Below, piece by piece: positions 49,101 through 61,424 of a stretch of DNA of 64,000 nucleotides. Location of the stretch: contig JAECYW010000026.1 in assembly GCA_023014335.1 (NCBI GenBank), forward strand, positions 248,001 through 312,000, written 5' to 3'. A program made the translations under genes and the position numbers. The first letter of the stretch is position 1. Each line of letters starts with the position of its first letter. Origin of the DNA: Galerina marginata (lineage: Eukaryota; Basidiomycota; Agaricomycetes; Agaricales; Galerinaceae). The notes under the pieces were generated by a model that worked only from the letters and a program-made list of their open reading frames with translations, searched no databases and was not told where the DNA came from.

Positions 49101-49360
49101 CAGCTAATACCAGCCATTTGGAGTTCAGATCCCCTTTGATTGCGATTTCTTGGAACCTCAATGGAGTCATTGGATGTGATCTTAGACTGCCCAACCCACC
49201 CATGCATCTCCTGCTTTCGTCGATGTCCCTCATGTAGGCGTCCCTCATGTTTGACGGTTGTGTAGAGGTTACACCGTCACTCATAAACAAAATGCAGCGT
49301 TACCCTTTATTCAAACATTTAAAGGCATAGCTATGATCGGGTCCTCAGTGTGAATGGTCG
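46140..49360. other. Gene-poor stretch with GC-rich island
   Basis: 46158-46421 (plus) is a charged ORF that may be another transposon scrap. From about 46.75 to 47.6 kb the sequence is clearly richer in G+C than its surroundings, with open frames on both strands (46733-46984 minus, 46997-47182 minus, 46926-47342 plus), none recognised. It could be a foreign or repetitive insert, but I found no inverted ends. From 47.7 to 49.3 kb only short overlapping ORFs are seen. Confidence 0.35.
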
Positions 49361-50803
49361 TTAATAAATTCCGTGCTCGTATGTGGCGCCTGTTTCAATT
49401 TCTGTGGTCTTGGACATCTGGATCACAACAGGATTGCGCTGTAGGAATTTCCTCAGAGTTTTTCTCTCAGGGAAAATGAGAACTCACATTCATGAGTTCA
49501 CGAGAACCTTGACCCAATGTCGATTGTCGTCCAGGGAATTCAATAAACTTTTGCTCCCGAAGAGCGGTTCGTCCATTCAGCCTTTGAATATATTTTCAAG
49601 TGGACGAGGTCAGGTATCGTCTCTTGGACTTACGTTGCCAGTAGCGTATTTGAAAAAACTGGAAAGTCCTCCATGAGATGCGTAAATTAATTCCCGAAAA
49701 CGCACCACTTACCTCGCGCTAAGGACATGAAGATTCCCAACCAAATGACTGAAGAAATTTCGTCCACTTCGATGTCATTTTTGTGTAAAGACGACAGGAC
49801 TCACAATTGTTCGGCATTACAAAGAACTGGATTATATCAATAAGCTGGCTGGGAGCGGCAGTCGAGAGTACTCACACACACGAGTGCCAGTGAGCCGATA
49901 AAGCTGGTGAGGATACCGGTTTCTGAACGACGTTTCAGACAATATCGCGGTGCGTGCTGAAAAAGTAACTCACGAAGAGTCCAAGTGGTGATTTTGTCAA
50001 TCGCTAATGACGTACTAACGACATCATTAGTTTCCACAAATGCAACCACATCGTGAATTGATCTACCTTCGAAACCCATTTGCTTTCTGAACGTCCAGAT
50101 AATAGCACAAGGACAGGGCGAGAAATAGGTCTACCACGGAACACAAAGCCAAAACAAGTCCGGAGAGCCATTTCCATTGTGCCATAAACTCGGCGACGGA
50201 GTGCATTTTCCAAGTTTCGGATGTCAACAGGAATGTCAAACCACAGCGCACTAGAGCTAGCGCCCAGCACAACAGCGAGATGAAAAGCTTCCCGCTCACA
50301 ACGCGGACGCGCTCCACTAAGAATATCTACACCAAAGCAAGAACAAGGTCTTGATTAGCGTTCAGCGAGCATGATTATTGCGACTTACCTGCACGATTGT
50401 ACCAATGATTCCACTAAGAGAAATTGCGCCTCCGAAGGATTTAGGCAAAAGTAGGAGCGCTGCAGGATTCTGGTACTCGTTCACTGTGATATAATAGACG
50501 CCGTGGCATATGCATATGCAGTGTGCTAACTCGCAGAGCCTTCGAGAATTTGTTATATCCGAACGTCACGATAGTCAGTTTTTCGTATGACTCACCATAC
50601 TGTTGTGACCTTTGCGATAAAAAGTCAGTAGTGGCAGGAAGCGACAAGGTAGTTTCACTTACCATTGCTTTGAGAGACACTCTATCCTTGGGGAAGTTGG
50701 CATAGTAAATGTAGGCTTGAACTGTGCTGACTCCAAATAAGCAACATGAAACGATGAGGCCGATTAAAAGTGCTCCTAGTGTGCTGTGGACCTCGACAGG
50801 CAT
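49361..50803 (-). CDS. DUF6534-type integral membrane protein A
   Basis: Multi-exon gene starting MPVEVHSTLGALLIG at 50803. Exon 1 ends ...VSLKAM; a 14-nt exon (50596-50609) encodes VTTVW with its neighbour; then come LCELAHCICICHGVYYI, ERVRVVSGKLFISLLCW, ...YYLDVQKANGFR, SLAIDKITTWTLQ/TGILTSFIGSLALVC, FFVMPNN, VFSNTLLAT and a final exon ending EIETGATYEHGIY at 49361. Most segments are hydrophobic, matching the seven-span layout of the DUF6534 family of fungal membrane proteins, whose function is unknown. It shares exon structure and end motif (EHGI/EYGI) with genes B and C, with which it forms a dispersed local family. No frame break was found. Confidence 0.82.
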
Positions 50804-51577
50804 ATTGGATCTGCGGAGAAATCATCGGTACAATACAGCTTGATCGTACGCTTTATACCTTATTAAAAGCACAGCCCGACGGAACGATATTTTGAAACAT
50901 AACATAATCTGAGTGGGTCAGCCTTCAACCGCACTTTGATGGACGGGCAGGGACGCGGTCGATAAGAGAAGTGGAGCTCAGGCCCTGAGGCTGGATTATT
51001 CATTGGACCGTTCTAACGGGATGCCCACATTGCCTAAAGCTGAAGCAACTAGGTTCTTCTTCTCCCACATATATCCGCCGCCTTGCGTCTCGTGGTTATC
51101 TCCCCGCCATTAACAGACCCAATATACAAGGTTGTACTTGATCGACTCGCTCCATTAGAGCTGGACCAACCTTATTTTTCAACCCCGTGGGCCGTATGAC
51201 ACGGAACTCTATTTGACACCAGCGTTTCATCATTGGCAGGACCCCCACAGAGCCGAGATGTGATATGAGGAGCAAAAAAAAAGTGGGATCCTCGAGCTTT
51301 GTGCACAATTTGTGCTCTTCAAGTATCCTGAAATCCTGCAAGGATCATAGGACTTACGGGCGACCACATTCCAGCCGCTGATGTTAACATATGGCTCCTT
51401 TACATGAAGCGCCCACTGCAACAATGATTCGCGCCAATTTTGGCTTCGCCGTTCTGCCGCCTGCCAGGTGATCAGGAACCGGCCCGGCGCCGTTTTTGTG
51501 CTGAACCAGGAACTTGGCTATCAAGCTTGTTATCGATGACATCTGCCGTTTCGATAACTGGAGCAAAATCTGCCGTC
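50804..51577. other. Intergenic between divergent genes
   Basis: Upstream regions of DUF6534 gene A (minus) and of the coiled-coil gene (plus). The minus-strand ORFs 51096-51424 are unconvincing. No gene seen. Confidence 0.35.
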
Positions 51578-52646
51578 ATGGAAGTTTCAGGAGAAGACCA
51601 ACTGGAAATACCACCCCTCGAGGAAATCCCTGCTCATATACTAGACTCTATACCGAAACACGTTCAGCCTGGTTCTAAAGCTTTCCGCGAAATCATATTT
51701 TTCAGCCTTCAAAGCGAAGCCCTTGGTCTACGAAAACCCGATACGGAAGCGCCTCTCAACCCAAAGGATAATACAAAGGCTGACGGCAATGGCGGTCATT
51801 TCAGTAGCAGCGGTGCGCACTTGGTCTTTTCCGTGTATGGTTTGAACTTAAACGACCTCCAGACGTACACACCTTAGTAGCGACTTTACCAATGCACGAA
51901 CTCCAGTCCGAGCTTCTAATGGCTATCGTTCGCCAATTCGCCTCGGCCATCGCTAGTGTGACAACCCGCGATTTTGTCAATAAATGCCAGTACGAGTCGC
52001 TTGAAACACTGAAGCAGCAACTCAACGACGGTTATGCCTATCAGGCGGGACTTGCGGTACAGCTGGACAGCGATGAAAGGAGCCTCAGGGATGCTGACCA
52101 AACACAGAAAACAATTCTTTCTTCCCTTCAAGCTGAAAAGGCTACTTCCGATGCGCTAAGACGGGCAAACGAAGAAACTATCCTGCGTCAGAGGGTAGAA
52201 ATAGACTCTCTCCGCTCGCAGGTCGACTCACTTACAAAACAAAGTGGAAAACTGACGGAGAGGTCGCAATACGACCATGTCTCTCAAAAAATCCCAGAAG
52301 ACCGAGAACGACCAACTAACTCCCTCAAAATACAACTCGGGAATTCACATCCGACGGACTCGTCCATTTCGCAGCTGGTACAGATGGGCAATACCGAAAG
52401 TACTGGCTCTCCCTTCCTTTCCATCCTCACTCTGACAATGAAATAGGTTTCAATTCGGACGAAGGAATATTCTCTCCACTCGTGGAAGCTCTTGACCAGG
52501 ATATACGGCTGTGGTCCAATAACCTAAAGGACTCTCTCGACGATTGGGACGCGGGAAAACCAGTAGTGGTCAGGGCAGGCTTGCAATTCATTCTCGAAGA
52601 TATGGAGAAGAAGAGGCTCCTGATCCAAGAAAAGCTGAACCATTAG
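51578..52646 (+). CDS. Coiled-coil protein, unrecognised
   Basis: The first exon (from MEVSGEDQLEI at 51578; upstream ATGs at 51536 and 51440 are open) is joined through a 65-nt intron (51813-51877) to a second exon rich in Gln, Leu and charged residues in heptad-like order (LDSDERSLRDADQTQKTILS, then LRQRVEIDSLRSQVDSLTKQ), a likely coiled coil. The sequence must change frame once more before YRKYWLSLPF, from which it is open to a stop at 52646 (...EKKRLLIQEKLNH). The second intron could not be placed. Cytosolic or nuclear by composition; function unknown. Confidence 0.5.
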
Positions 52647-53957
52647 TAGGTTGCGCACACCAGCGATGTTTTCTGCGTCGGTACTCTTCGCATTCATTTG
52701 ATCGTCACACAATGACTTATACCATATTTTATATTTTAGCAGATGTGATCTCACCACCGCCTGGTACCCTTACTCCCTTCGTCTTTCGCTGCCTGCCCAT
52801 CTCTACAGTGCAAATCCACCTCTCCAGTCTCACCCGAACGTGACTCGCACACTTGCATGTAACGTATAACTCCAAGATCGCAATAATGGTGTTAGCTGCC
52901 TGGTTACCGACTAAAGGGTGCACGAAGCTTGGGAGACGCGCTATAAGCGGATGATAAGTCCGAGAAGCGGTTCTGAGGGACTATCAGGTGAACTTCGCTT
53001 CTAGCACCCCGGGTCCCAGACAAACTTTCGTAACCCAAAGTTCCAATCTTCTCCACTAAGTACTGTCATCGGACTGGCGGCGCGGACGACGAAGGCATTC
53101 ATGAGAGGAATGTATATGTCATTTCTGTCCGAAGGTCGGCATCCTCGAGAGGAAGGAAGCATATGACTGAACGAAAACCAGGCGAAAATCAGCACCTCAA
53201 TCAAAGGTTTGCCATCCATAGCGTAGTAAGATGACGTCTTGCGTCTTGGGAGTGAGTACCCCTTTCCTTGCGTGGTTCATCGTATGTTTAATGAAGAGGA
53301 ACAGACCTTAATTCTTATATGTCGATACTCGAACGTACTTAATCTTGGCAATCCGGTCACATGGAAAGCCACTCTAGAGACAGAAACTCTAGGAAATCAT
53401 CGAAGGTACATACCTTCATACTTTTGCATTCAAAGGTGATCGGCGCTTTTTTCATATATTTTTCTTGACAACCAGCGGTGAGCTTGAGTCGAGAGCGCGA
53501 TTTCACCGCAATCCAACTGCAAGCGCTCAAGTAAAAAACTCAAACGCTTATGATAAGAATTGAAAGAAGATCGCAACAGAAAGATATCGCGCCAATGACC
53601 CAAATCCATTTCAATCGTTGCTGCTGCTTCCCTCCATCATCTGCGGCCACGCCTTTCTCATGTTGGCGATCATCAATCAGTGGTTAAAACTTTTTGTAAG
53701 TTGGTCGTGTGTGTTCGCTGCCTTCCACGATCAGCATCCTGATAGATGTCTTCTTTTAGCGTCGCTTCCCACCCCCGCTGCAGCCAACAATTTTGTAGTT
53801 CATCTCCACCTACGACCAGTAACTTTGTTGATTGATTCTCGATGTCGATGGGCTATACTCTCCATTTTCACCGCCTTTTGATCAAGAGGTGGTAAGCAAC
53901 GCCTCAGTAAACCTTCCACTCCTACAAATACCTGGCTCGTACCCTCGCGACACCATC
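52647..53957. other. Intergenic
   Basis: Short ORFs only. The last few hundred bases include the likely 5' leader of DUF6534 gene B. Nothing else seen. Confidence 0.35.
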
Positions 53958-55440
53958 ATGGCATCCCAACCTCTTCCATTCGATGTTCACAGTACCCTAG
54001 GGGCGATCTTAGTCGGCCTGTTCGTGTCTTGCTGTCTTTTCGGCATGGTCACTGCACAAGTATACACTTACTATACCCGATTCCCGAATGACGCGGCGCG
54101 TATCAAGATACTGGTGGGTGTCACAGTGATCTTCCAAAACCACTTATGGAACGGAGACCGCAGGTTATCTTTGTGTGGTAGGCAATTATTCCCTTACGAT
54201 GGTGAATAATACCGGATGATCTCTTTTTAAGGGTCTGTGAACTCGCTCATTGCATTTGCATATGCCAGTCTTTCTATTCCTTCGTCGTCAATGGCTACGG
54301 AAATCCGAGCACTGTCGAGACATTGCCGAGATCTTTCGATTTGGCGATTTCGCTGAGCGCCGTCATCAGCTCTGTGGTCCAGGTACTTCCTGTTTTTCAT
54401 GTATGTCGCCATCGAACCTCAATCGCACGCAGTTCTTCTTTATAGAGCGTATCCGCATTATCAGCCAGAAACCCTTTCTTCCGCTTGTGTGCTGGGCCGT
54501 ATCAATAGCTCGATGTGTTTTGACTTTCTTCGGGACGTCAAAAGTTTGGAATAGGCCAGTTTTGCTATTTGAGAGCGAATTCAAATGGCTTTGTATCTCT
54601 ATCTTGGCTATGGGCGCTGCAGTCGACATGATCATAGCCACGGCGTTATTTTATTACTTGAAGGCTTCTAAACCAACTACTCACCAAAAGTATGCTTACC
54701 TTCAACCTGTCTTAAGAAGAGCGAAGTTGACCCTTCAAATAAACAGCACCTCGTTTGTCATTGACAAACTCACCGCCTGGACCATCCGTGAGCGACTCTT
54801 GAAAACGAAAACAGTAGGAAGAATCTCACCCAGTCGTTGCTGCAGAAACCGGGCTCTTAACTAGCCTGACCGGATTTTCTATCTTATTATGTGTGAGCTA
54901 CGAAATGCATCTGTCCAAGATAAGCATTGTTTATATGTACCCACGTAGTTCTTGCTGATGCCTCATAACTGTGAGCCTTTGCGATTCCAATTCCCGTCAT
55001 TTCTACTCTTATACTACGAGCTCAGTTGTCTGGATGGGAATATTGGTGGTGCTGGCCAGAAGTGAGCATAATACTTTATTCCGACGAAATACTACGCTGA
55101 TGTACTAACCTGGCTCCAGTTTTTTCCAACTCATTGCTCGCCTCGTACGTGTGGACTTTAGTTCAAGGCTCTATTATTGTCTGAGCTTTCAAAATTCATG
55201 AAACTCTCCATACATTTAAAGCCTCAACGGGCGAGCTCTCCTGCGTGACAGAAAGGCCTCGAAGTCGCAACCGGCACGAGATCGTTTTGCGTCAGCTATC
55301 AGTACTCAGGTAGGCCCTCAATTGATTCCTTTTATTGGGACATTGGTCTTAATCTCGCTTAGCTACCTCGAATTGCGGTACGTGTGACGACAAAAGTGGA
55401 GATCCAATCAGACCCGGTGTTTGAATACGGGATTGTTTAG
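53958..55440 (+). CDS. DUF6534-type integral membrane protein B
   Basis: Start MASQPLPFDVHSTLGAIL at 53958. Splicing follows gene A: exon 1 ends ...RIKIL, a 14-nt exon at 54164-54177 gives VIFVW, then VCELAHCICICQSFYS, SAVISSVVQ, FFFIERIRIISQKPFL, ...YYLKASKPTT, SFVIDKLTAWTIQ, TGLLTSLTGFSILLC, FLLMPHN, VWMGILVVLAR, IFSNSLLAS, and a C-terminal exon ending VEIQSDPVFEYGIV at 55440. All junctions keep frame, so the gene looks intact. Multi-span membrane protein of unknown function; expected location is plasma membr or endomembrane. The C-terminal tail is the most variable part between A, B and C. Confidence 0.82.
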
Positions 55441-55619
55441 TTACCCACTGTTTTAACAATCTGGTACCGTCGATGATTGCCTCGCCTTACTCATACAGTC
55501 TTTTGCAATTGAACCCCGTTCGTCAACATCGAAAATGAGACTCTAGTAGCAGGAAGGACGTCAGGAACGATTGGATCTGTCGGAACGATTCATCATTCGA
55601 AAGGTCTGTCTTTCGGATC

Positions 55620-56345
55620 GATTTCACACCAAAAGGATTGTGAGTATACCTTTTTGCAAATTGATGAGATCACCTTCATAGAACACCATTCGCTCGTTGA
55701 GCCTGAAATGAAGGTTCAAGCTTCGGACAGAATAAATAGTCAAATGAGAACCTACGAGGCCAATAAAGCGCAGTAGGAACCAGGAAATTATCAACAAGCA
55801 CTCAAAGTTATACAATCTACATGTTACTCTTGGTTATGAACGTAAAGATCGCTAGCCAAAGATACCTGAAATTCACAGTTATTCGGTAAATCAAAATCAA
55901 TTTCAGCACGACCGATTGATTGACGATTTTGACGGGTTAAAGGGAAGTACTTACACAAATTAGCATGGTGAGTCCAGCGAGCCACCAAAAGTAACACTTT
56001 CTATAGAGGTGATTAGACGTCGATGCAGGCTATCATTGGGTGAGGCTCACATGCAAGTATTTTATGCACTGTGAAGGAATTCCTGAGTAAAATAGGTTTG
56101 AGGTCTTCTGCAGGAAGCGAGTACTTACCCTACAACAGCGCCTGCCAACAAACGACGGTAAGATGCTGAGTAATCGACAGATTTTTCAGGTTACCATTAT
56201 CTTGAAGTACACCCCACCGTCAGGAGAGCGCGTATAATGAATGTAGCTCTGAACCATGGCAATTCCAAAGAGTGAGCGAGAACTCCAGAAGCAGAGCGCC
56301 AAGGATGGCCAACGGATTAAATGGAATAAGGGACTCCATGATGAA
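55620..56345 (-). pseudogene. Broken DUF6534-type gene (copy D)
   Basis: Minus-strand relic opposite in direction to gene B. From about 56345 it reads MESLIPFNPLAILGALLLEF, then needs a one-base shift to continue as FGIAMVQSYIHYTRSPDGG and KIM, the same layout as genes A-C (there LGALLIGLLVSCCLFG). The micro-exon equivalent holds an in-frame stop, and the CELAHC-like segment reads EFLHSA before a stop. Weak equivalents of later exons occur down to 55620 (YLWLAIFTFITK). Multiple stops mean it is not functional. Confidence 0.6.
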
Positions 56346-57477
56346 AGCTTGGTGAATTCAGCGCTTCCTTCTGGTATTTGTACTGCTCGAGAAATATTAG
56401 TTATATTACAATCGAGGGGAATAAACTCATTTGGGACTCAAAGTAATGTTAAAAATTAACTTCGATAGATCGTTGTGGGTTACGACATGGGTCACAGCCA
56501 GCAGGCCCACGAGCGCGGCGGCGAAGCCTGAAGCAACGTCGAGAAAAAATGTAGGATAATTGCGGCACGAATCGTGGCACAGTGAAATTCGAACCGTCCA
56601 GACTCCAGAAAGATGTGGCATCTGATATTTAGCGAGGGTAGCCGTCAAGTTGAAGTGAAGTATAGCATGCAGTAGGTCGACTCTAAAAATGAGGTAGCAG
56701 ACCCAGATAGCAAGTAGCGAGTAGCTTGGCCAAAAGACAATCGTGCAGGGAATGAAGCCGGACGCACTGAGCAAGTAGCATGAATACGTAGCGGGTCCGA
56801 TGTAGCACTTAAAGGGACGGATGTGAGTAGCATGACCACCGGGAGGGGGTCATAGCGAACCCATGTAGCAAGCAGCAGCAACCTAGCCAGATACGGCAAC
56901 TTCATCCATCATTGCCATATTCTGAGTTCTCCATCTAATGGCCAACCGACGCGTCTCGTCAAGCTTCAAGTTTCACAACACACTCGTCGAATGCTTTATC
57001 GTCAAGCTCTCCCACGATGCTGGCCGTGCTCTCTATCCTGCCGTGCGTCGCTGAAGATTCGAAGACTGAGCACTGATCATGACGACGAGTCTTCGAAAAG
57101 CCATGTGCAGATGATGAGCAATCGAGCTGGGGAAAGTTCTGGAGTCTCCAGAGAGAAGTGAACTGCGCAAAGAAAGAGAAGTAGCTGCAAAGTAGCAGAA
57201 AATAAATCTGGATGCCTACCTGTAAGCTTAGGAGAGTCGCAGAGCCTGCCAGTGTGGGGCTTGCGTCGTCCTGGAAGGTCCGTTATAGTATCAGTTTGCA
57301 GGAGATGCATGACGTGGAGGTTTTTGAGATATGTGTCAGTTGGATAAAGATAAAGACAAGTGGGCCCGCTCGCAGTAGCAACGGCACCTCGCTGGAATCG
57401 CGATGCAACGGAGATCATCGTGTTGAGCCTGTTTGTCACGTGCTTTCCGCTGTACTCAGATTTAAGTTTCGCGTTCC
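56346..57477. other. Intergenic
   Basis: Contains short-motif redundancy around 56.65-56.9 kb (several GTAGC/AGTAGC words) but no repeat unit I could define. The ORF at 56427-56774 (minus) is not recognised. No gene seen. Confidence 0.35.
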
Positions 57478-57485
57478 CTGCTCTG

Positions 57486-57906
57486 TAGGGTTGGGGGTAA
57501 AAGTGGTTACTTTTTTACCAAGTGTAATTTACATAGGTAATTTACAGTAATTTACCACTTATATACATATCCTAGAATTAGCTCGGTATAAATGGTAAAA
57601 AAGTATATCGGCCCAACTGCAGCCTGCAGATGTGTGAGGGTAAATTTTTCGTCAAGGGACTCAGATCCTGAGCCTTCAAAGTCTACAGCAAAGGTGGACA
57701 CCAAGCAGCACGACGACAACGACGAAAACCTGGCGAAAACGAAGAAATTTTTGAGTTCGCGACTGTTCGCGGCTAAATTTAGGCGATCACGTGTTTATAT
57801 AGATTTGGTAATTTACCATGTAATTTACCTTATTTACCTGACCTACCTCCCGAAAATGTAAATTACTTACTTACCGGCACCCCCAGGACTTTTACCCACA
57901 ACCCTA
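57486..57906. mobile_element. hAT-type MITE with 8-bp target duplication
   Basis: The 421-bp element begins TAGGGTTGGGGGTAAAAGT, and its other end reads as the inverted TAGGGTTGTGGGTAAAAGT (18 of 19 matching). It is flanked by the direct repeat CTGCTCTG at 57478-57485 and 57907-57914. An 8-bp duplication and TAGGG-type ends are characteristic of hAT elements. Inside are many copies of GGTAA/TTACC words near both ends, which in hAT elements serve as subterminal transposase-binding repeats. There is no transposase; the 89-codon ORF inside is probably incidental. Confidence 0.88.
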
Positions 57907-57914
57907 CTGCTCTG

Positions 57915-59010
57915 TGACGAATTTTTTTTGCGGACTCCGCCATGGCTGTGTTTGTTCCGTGTGGCTTATCGTTTGGCTTTCAGCGCTTCGAGCTTCAGCG
58001 CTCATCGCTCAGCTGCCATCTTTGCCTGCATTATACGAAGTTCGAGCTATTAAAAGAGTGGGGTCCTGGCCTGGGCTGAGGTGACCGGGGATCGATGATC
58101 AGTCACGACTGTCCAGTTACACAATGATGTGGGCGTCCCTTGAGTGAATACTATCCGATCCTATCTTCCGGTTAACCCAAAACTCCATCCCTCCCCGTCT
58201 GCTCGATTCTGGAGGTGCTTCAGGTCTCGACTTCCCAGCTCAGCGGCTAGAGGCTAGACCCATGCGGTCCAGGTTTTTTCTGGGTTGTGTTTTCTAAAAA
58301 CAAGCATGTTGTGCCAAGATCGATAATGCTGAGTTTGTGGACGAGTGGAAGCGCATTCCTTAAAACACTGCAAAGGGAACATTGTGCCAGGGGTCAGTCA
58401 CGTCGCTTGGATTTCTTGAAGACATTTTGCTATCTCGTTTTGAGGGAGAAGCCCACGGCAAAATGGGCACTCAAAATTAAAACGACTGGCCAAGACCTTT
58501 TAACCCCCCGTCAAAGTATTCCGACTGTCATGATTTCTGATTCGGTGGGTTATTGCTGACGAATGACTGAAATTCGCACCTATTATTATGGTTCCAAGAT
58601 GATCAAGATTGGAACCTATCCTTGACTCCAGTATGCATGGCACATTCTACAAATTGTCAACATGTATGTGTGTGTGTGTTCGGATCAGTCTCCGACAAGG
58701 CGGTAATGCTCACGCACCGATCCATCCAAGACTCTGTATCAGAATTTATTTTGGGTTCCATGATCTGTGGGTCAGTGGATTGATTCTACTTCCCGTTGGG
58801 CGACTTATTTATATCACCATCTTGTTTTCCTAGATATCTATTCCTCCCAATCCAAGTGACTAAACACTGCGAAGTCAGCTCGTTGTTCGTTCTCCTAATT
58901 CCATGCAGTCCAACTTCATCAAAGTCATTACAGAAAAACTAACTGGGTATTTGAGCCTTCTTAGTCCTCACAAATACCATTCAAATTCGATGAGATCCTT
59001 TGAAATGGTG
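57915..59010. other. Intergenic
   Basis: Upstream region of DUF6534 gene C. ORFs 58287-58559 and 58609-58833 have no family signal. A short TG run lies near 58662-58680. Confidence 0.35.
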
Positions 59011-60467
59011 ATGGCCTCCCTTCTTTCGTTCAATGTTCATAGCACTCTTGGCGCCCTCCTGATCGGACTCCTCGTTTCTTGCTGTCTTTTCGGGGTTGGG
59101 ACTGTTCAAACGTACCTTTATTTTAGCCGCTTTCCCTACGACAAGGCCCGTCTGAAGATCCTGGTGGGTGTAATGCATTTCGTTGTGTTCAGAAGTAATT
59201 TTAATGCACAGGCAGGTGGTGGTTGTGTGGCAAGTCTTACCAAAGATGTTGCGAATATTGAATAATTCCTCCTCCTCAAAGGTTTTGTGAGCTCGCTCAT
59301 TGCCTCTGTATATCCCGATCCATGTATTTCTTCATGGTGAATGGATATGGGGACCCGAGGACCGTCGCAATGCTACCTAAGTCTTTCTCCATATCACTGT
59401 CGCTCAGCGCAGCTATCAGTTCCATAGTTCAGGTATACCTTATCGCCCCCTTCTCGACGCTAATCATCTCACCCGTTTGAAGTTTTCCTTCATAGACCGC
59501 GTACGCATTATCAGCGGAAACCTATTTTTTCCGATTATCTGCTGGACAATGTCCATAGCCCGCTGTGTTCTGACCTTTTATGGGACGTCAAGAGCTTGGA
59601 CGGAAACAATTTTGCAATTGCAGCCAGAATGTAAGTGGCTTTGCGCTACTATTCTTGCCTTGGGTGCGGCGGTAGACATTATCATTGCCGTCTCGCTGTC
59701 CTACTTTTTGAAGGCTCGAAAGTCAACTGGTGACGCAAGGTTGATATTTTCCCCATCGCGCGAGCTCCTCCACACTGACGCCAGAGTTGTATAGTACTTC
59801 TCTTATCATTGATAAAATAACCGCCTGGACGATTCGTGAGTAATTCAGGAATTTAGGACTCAGCCTCAGCCAAGTTCACCTCGCCATTCCAAAGAAACTG
59901 GTATTTTGACTAGCTTGGCCGGTGTGTTTATTTTGATATGCGTACGCTTATCTTTCTTTGTTTGTGGAGGAACTTGCTGATCGGAAATACGCAGTTCTTG
60001 TTAATGCCTCGTAACTGTAAGCTATTAACATTCAGAATTTATTCTAAGGCTTATACTATGAGTTCAGTTGTGTGGCTCGGGATTTGGATGGTTTTGGCTA
60101 GAAGTAAGTGATGTATTTCAATCTCGTTGTGGCAGTCCAATCAATCAATCGTTCTCAAGTTTTTTCAAACTCGCTGTTGGCATCGTAGGTTAAACTGTTC
60201 AAAACTTCCCTGCTTGATCATGACGCAATATTTATGACTGCACAGCCTTAACAGCAGAACCATTCTCCGTGAAAAAAGCTCTTGGAGGCTCAACAGGCAT
60301 CAACCAACATATTTGCTTCCGGCGGCAGTGCCCAAGTATGTGCTTGCAACTTCCTTGATTTAAAACCTGACATTAGGCCCCTTCAACAGGCCCCTCGACT
60401 TGCAGTGCGAATTTCTACGAGAACTGAAGTCACATTCGATCCCGTGTTCGAACATGGGATTTTTTAG
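59011..60467 (+). CDS. DUF6534-type integral membrane protein C
   Basis: Start chosen at 59011 (MASLLSFNVHSTLGALL) by match to genes A and B; 58990 and 59005 are also open. Exon 1 ends at 59163, a 14-nt exon lies at 59216-59229, and the next intron (59230-59281) has a GC donor (GCAAGT). Then FCELAHCLCISRSMYFF, SAAISSIVQ, FSFIDRVRIISGNLFF, ...YFLKARKSTGDA, SLIIDKITAWTIQ, TGILTSLAGVFILIC, FLLMPRN, VWLGIWMVLAR, IFSNSLLAS and a last exon ending TEVTFDPVFEHGIF at 60467. All junctions keep frame. Seven-span type membrane protein of unknown role. Confidence 0.82.
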
Positions 60468-61424
60468 TGCCATGTATTTTCAACTTCTGCCTAGGCACAG
60501 CCTCGCATACAGTTGAATATCATGGCAACAGTCCTACTCGTGCATACTCAAATGCACTGTACTAATTCGACCACATGTAACGTGTAACAGGGGAAATATT
60601 AATTCTGTAAATAGAATGTATTCATGTCGTTATCTGATTATCGCGCAATATTTGAAGGCAAGCCCACAGGAGGATAACGAACCAGATTTAGGGCAAATTC
60701 ATCGCCTTGGACTTCTTCGAGAAAAGTAGCTATCTGAGGGTTTTGTGCCCAGACTAGCTGTCTGTCTATTCTCGGTGAGCGTGAACGTATGACTTACTTT
60801 TTTGGTAGGCCGAGCCTGAACCACACTGCCGCCTCGTGCCGATACATTATTTTTAATTTCCGTGTGTAGGCCCGATGCCGGACTCCCTCGCATTGCCTTC
60901 TGATAACAAAGTGGGCAATTCTCATCATAGAAGGCATCTATGATTCCGTGACAGCATTCCCAGTCATCAATCAGTTAATTATTACTTTTGATCGAAGGCG
61001 AATACCCCGGCAAATTGGTCAACCCACTCAAGGCGTGGACAGTGTGAAGAACTGTGATCGGCTGTTGGTCGAACACTGCGTTGGTCATCGAAAATTTTTA
61101 ATTGAGACCCCAATTTCTTCTGGACCCGCCAGGGTAGTGAATAAATCAAAATTTGGCTCGATATAATCACGGGTGTCTGGCAAAGTTCCAATCAATTACG
61201 GAGGCCGGCCCATCGTATTACAAGAATTAATGAAATTGACAAATGCAGCTAGCGGCACGTAGTCGAGTAAGTGATCTCATTTGAAATAAGATTGGGCACA
61301 GGTGAACCCAACGGAGTAACGTAAATAACATCCTATATAAGAAACATTCGCAACGAAGAAAGGACGCAATGACATCGAAGTCCGAACGGTAGGAAGAACA
61401 GGATGAAATTCCGAGTCGCAGATT
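60468..61424. other. Intergenic, convergent gene ends
   Basis: 3' regions of DUF6534 gene C and of the MFS gene to the right, which are transcribed toward each other. Only short ORFs (60699-60893, 60948-61166, 60982-61191). No gene seen. Confidence 0.35.

Noticed and set aside
57592..57861. 89-codon ORF inside the hAT MITE
   Set aside because: No transposase features; element is too short and AT-repeat-rich to be autonomous.
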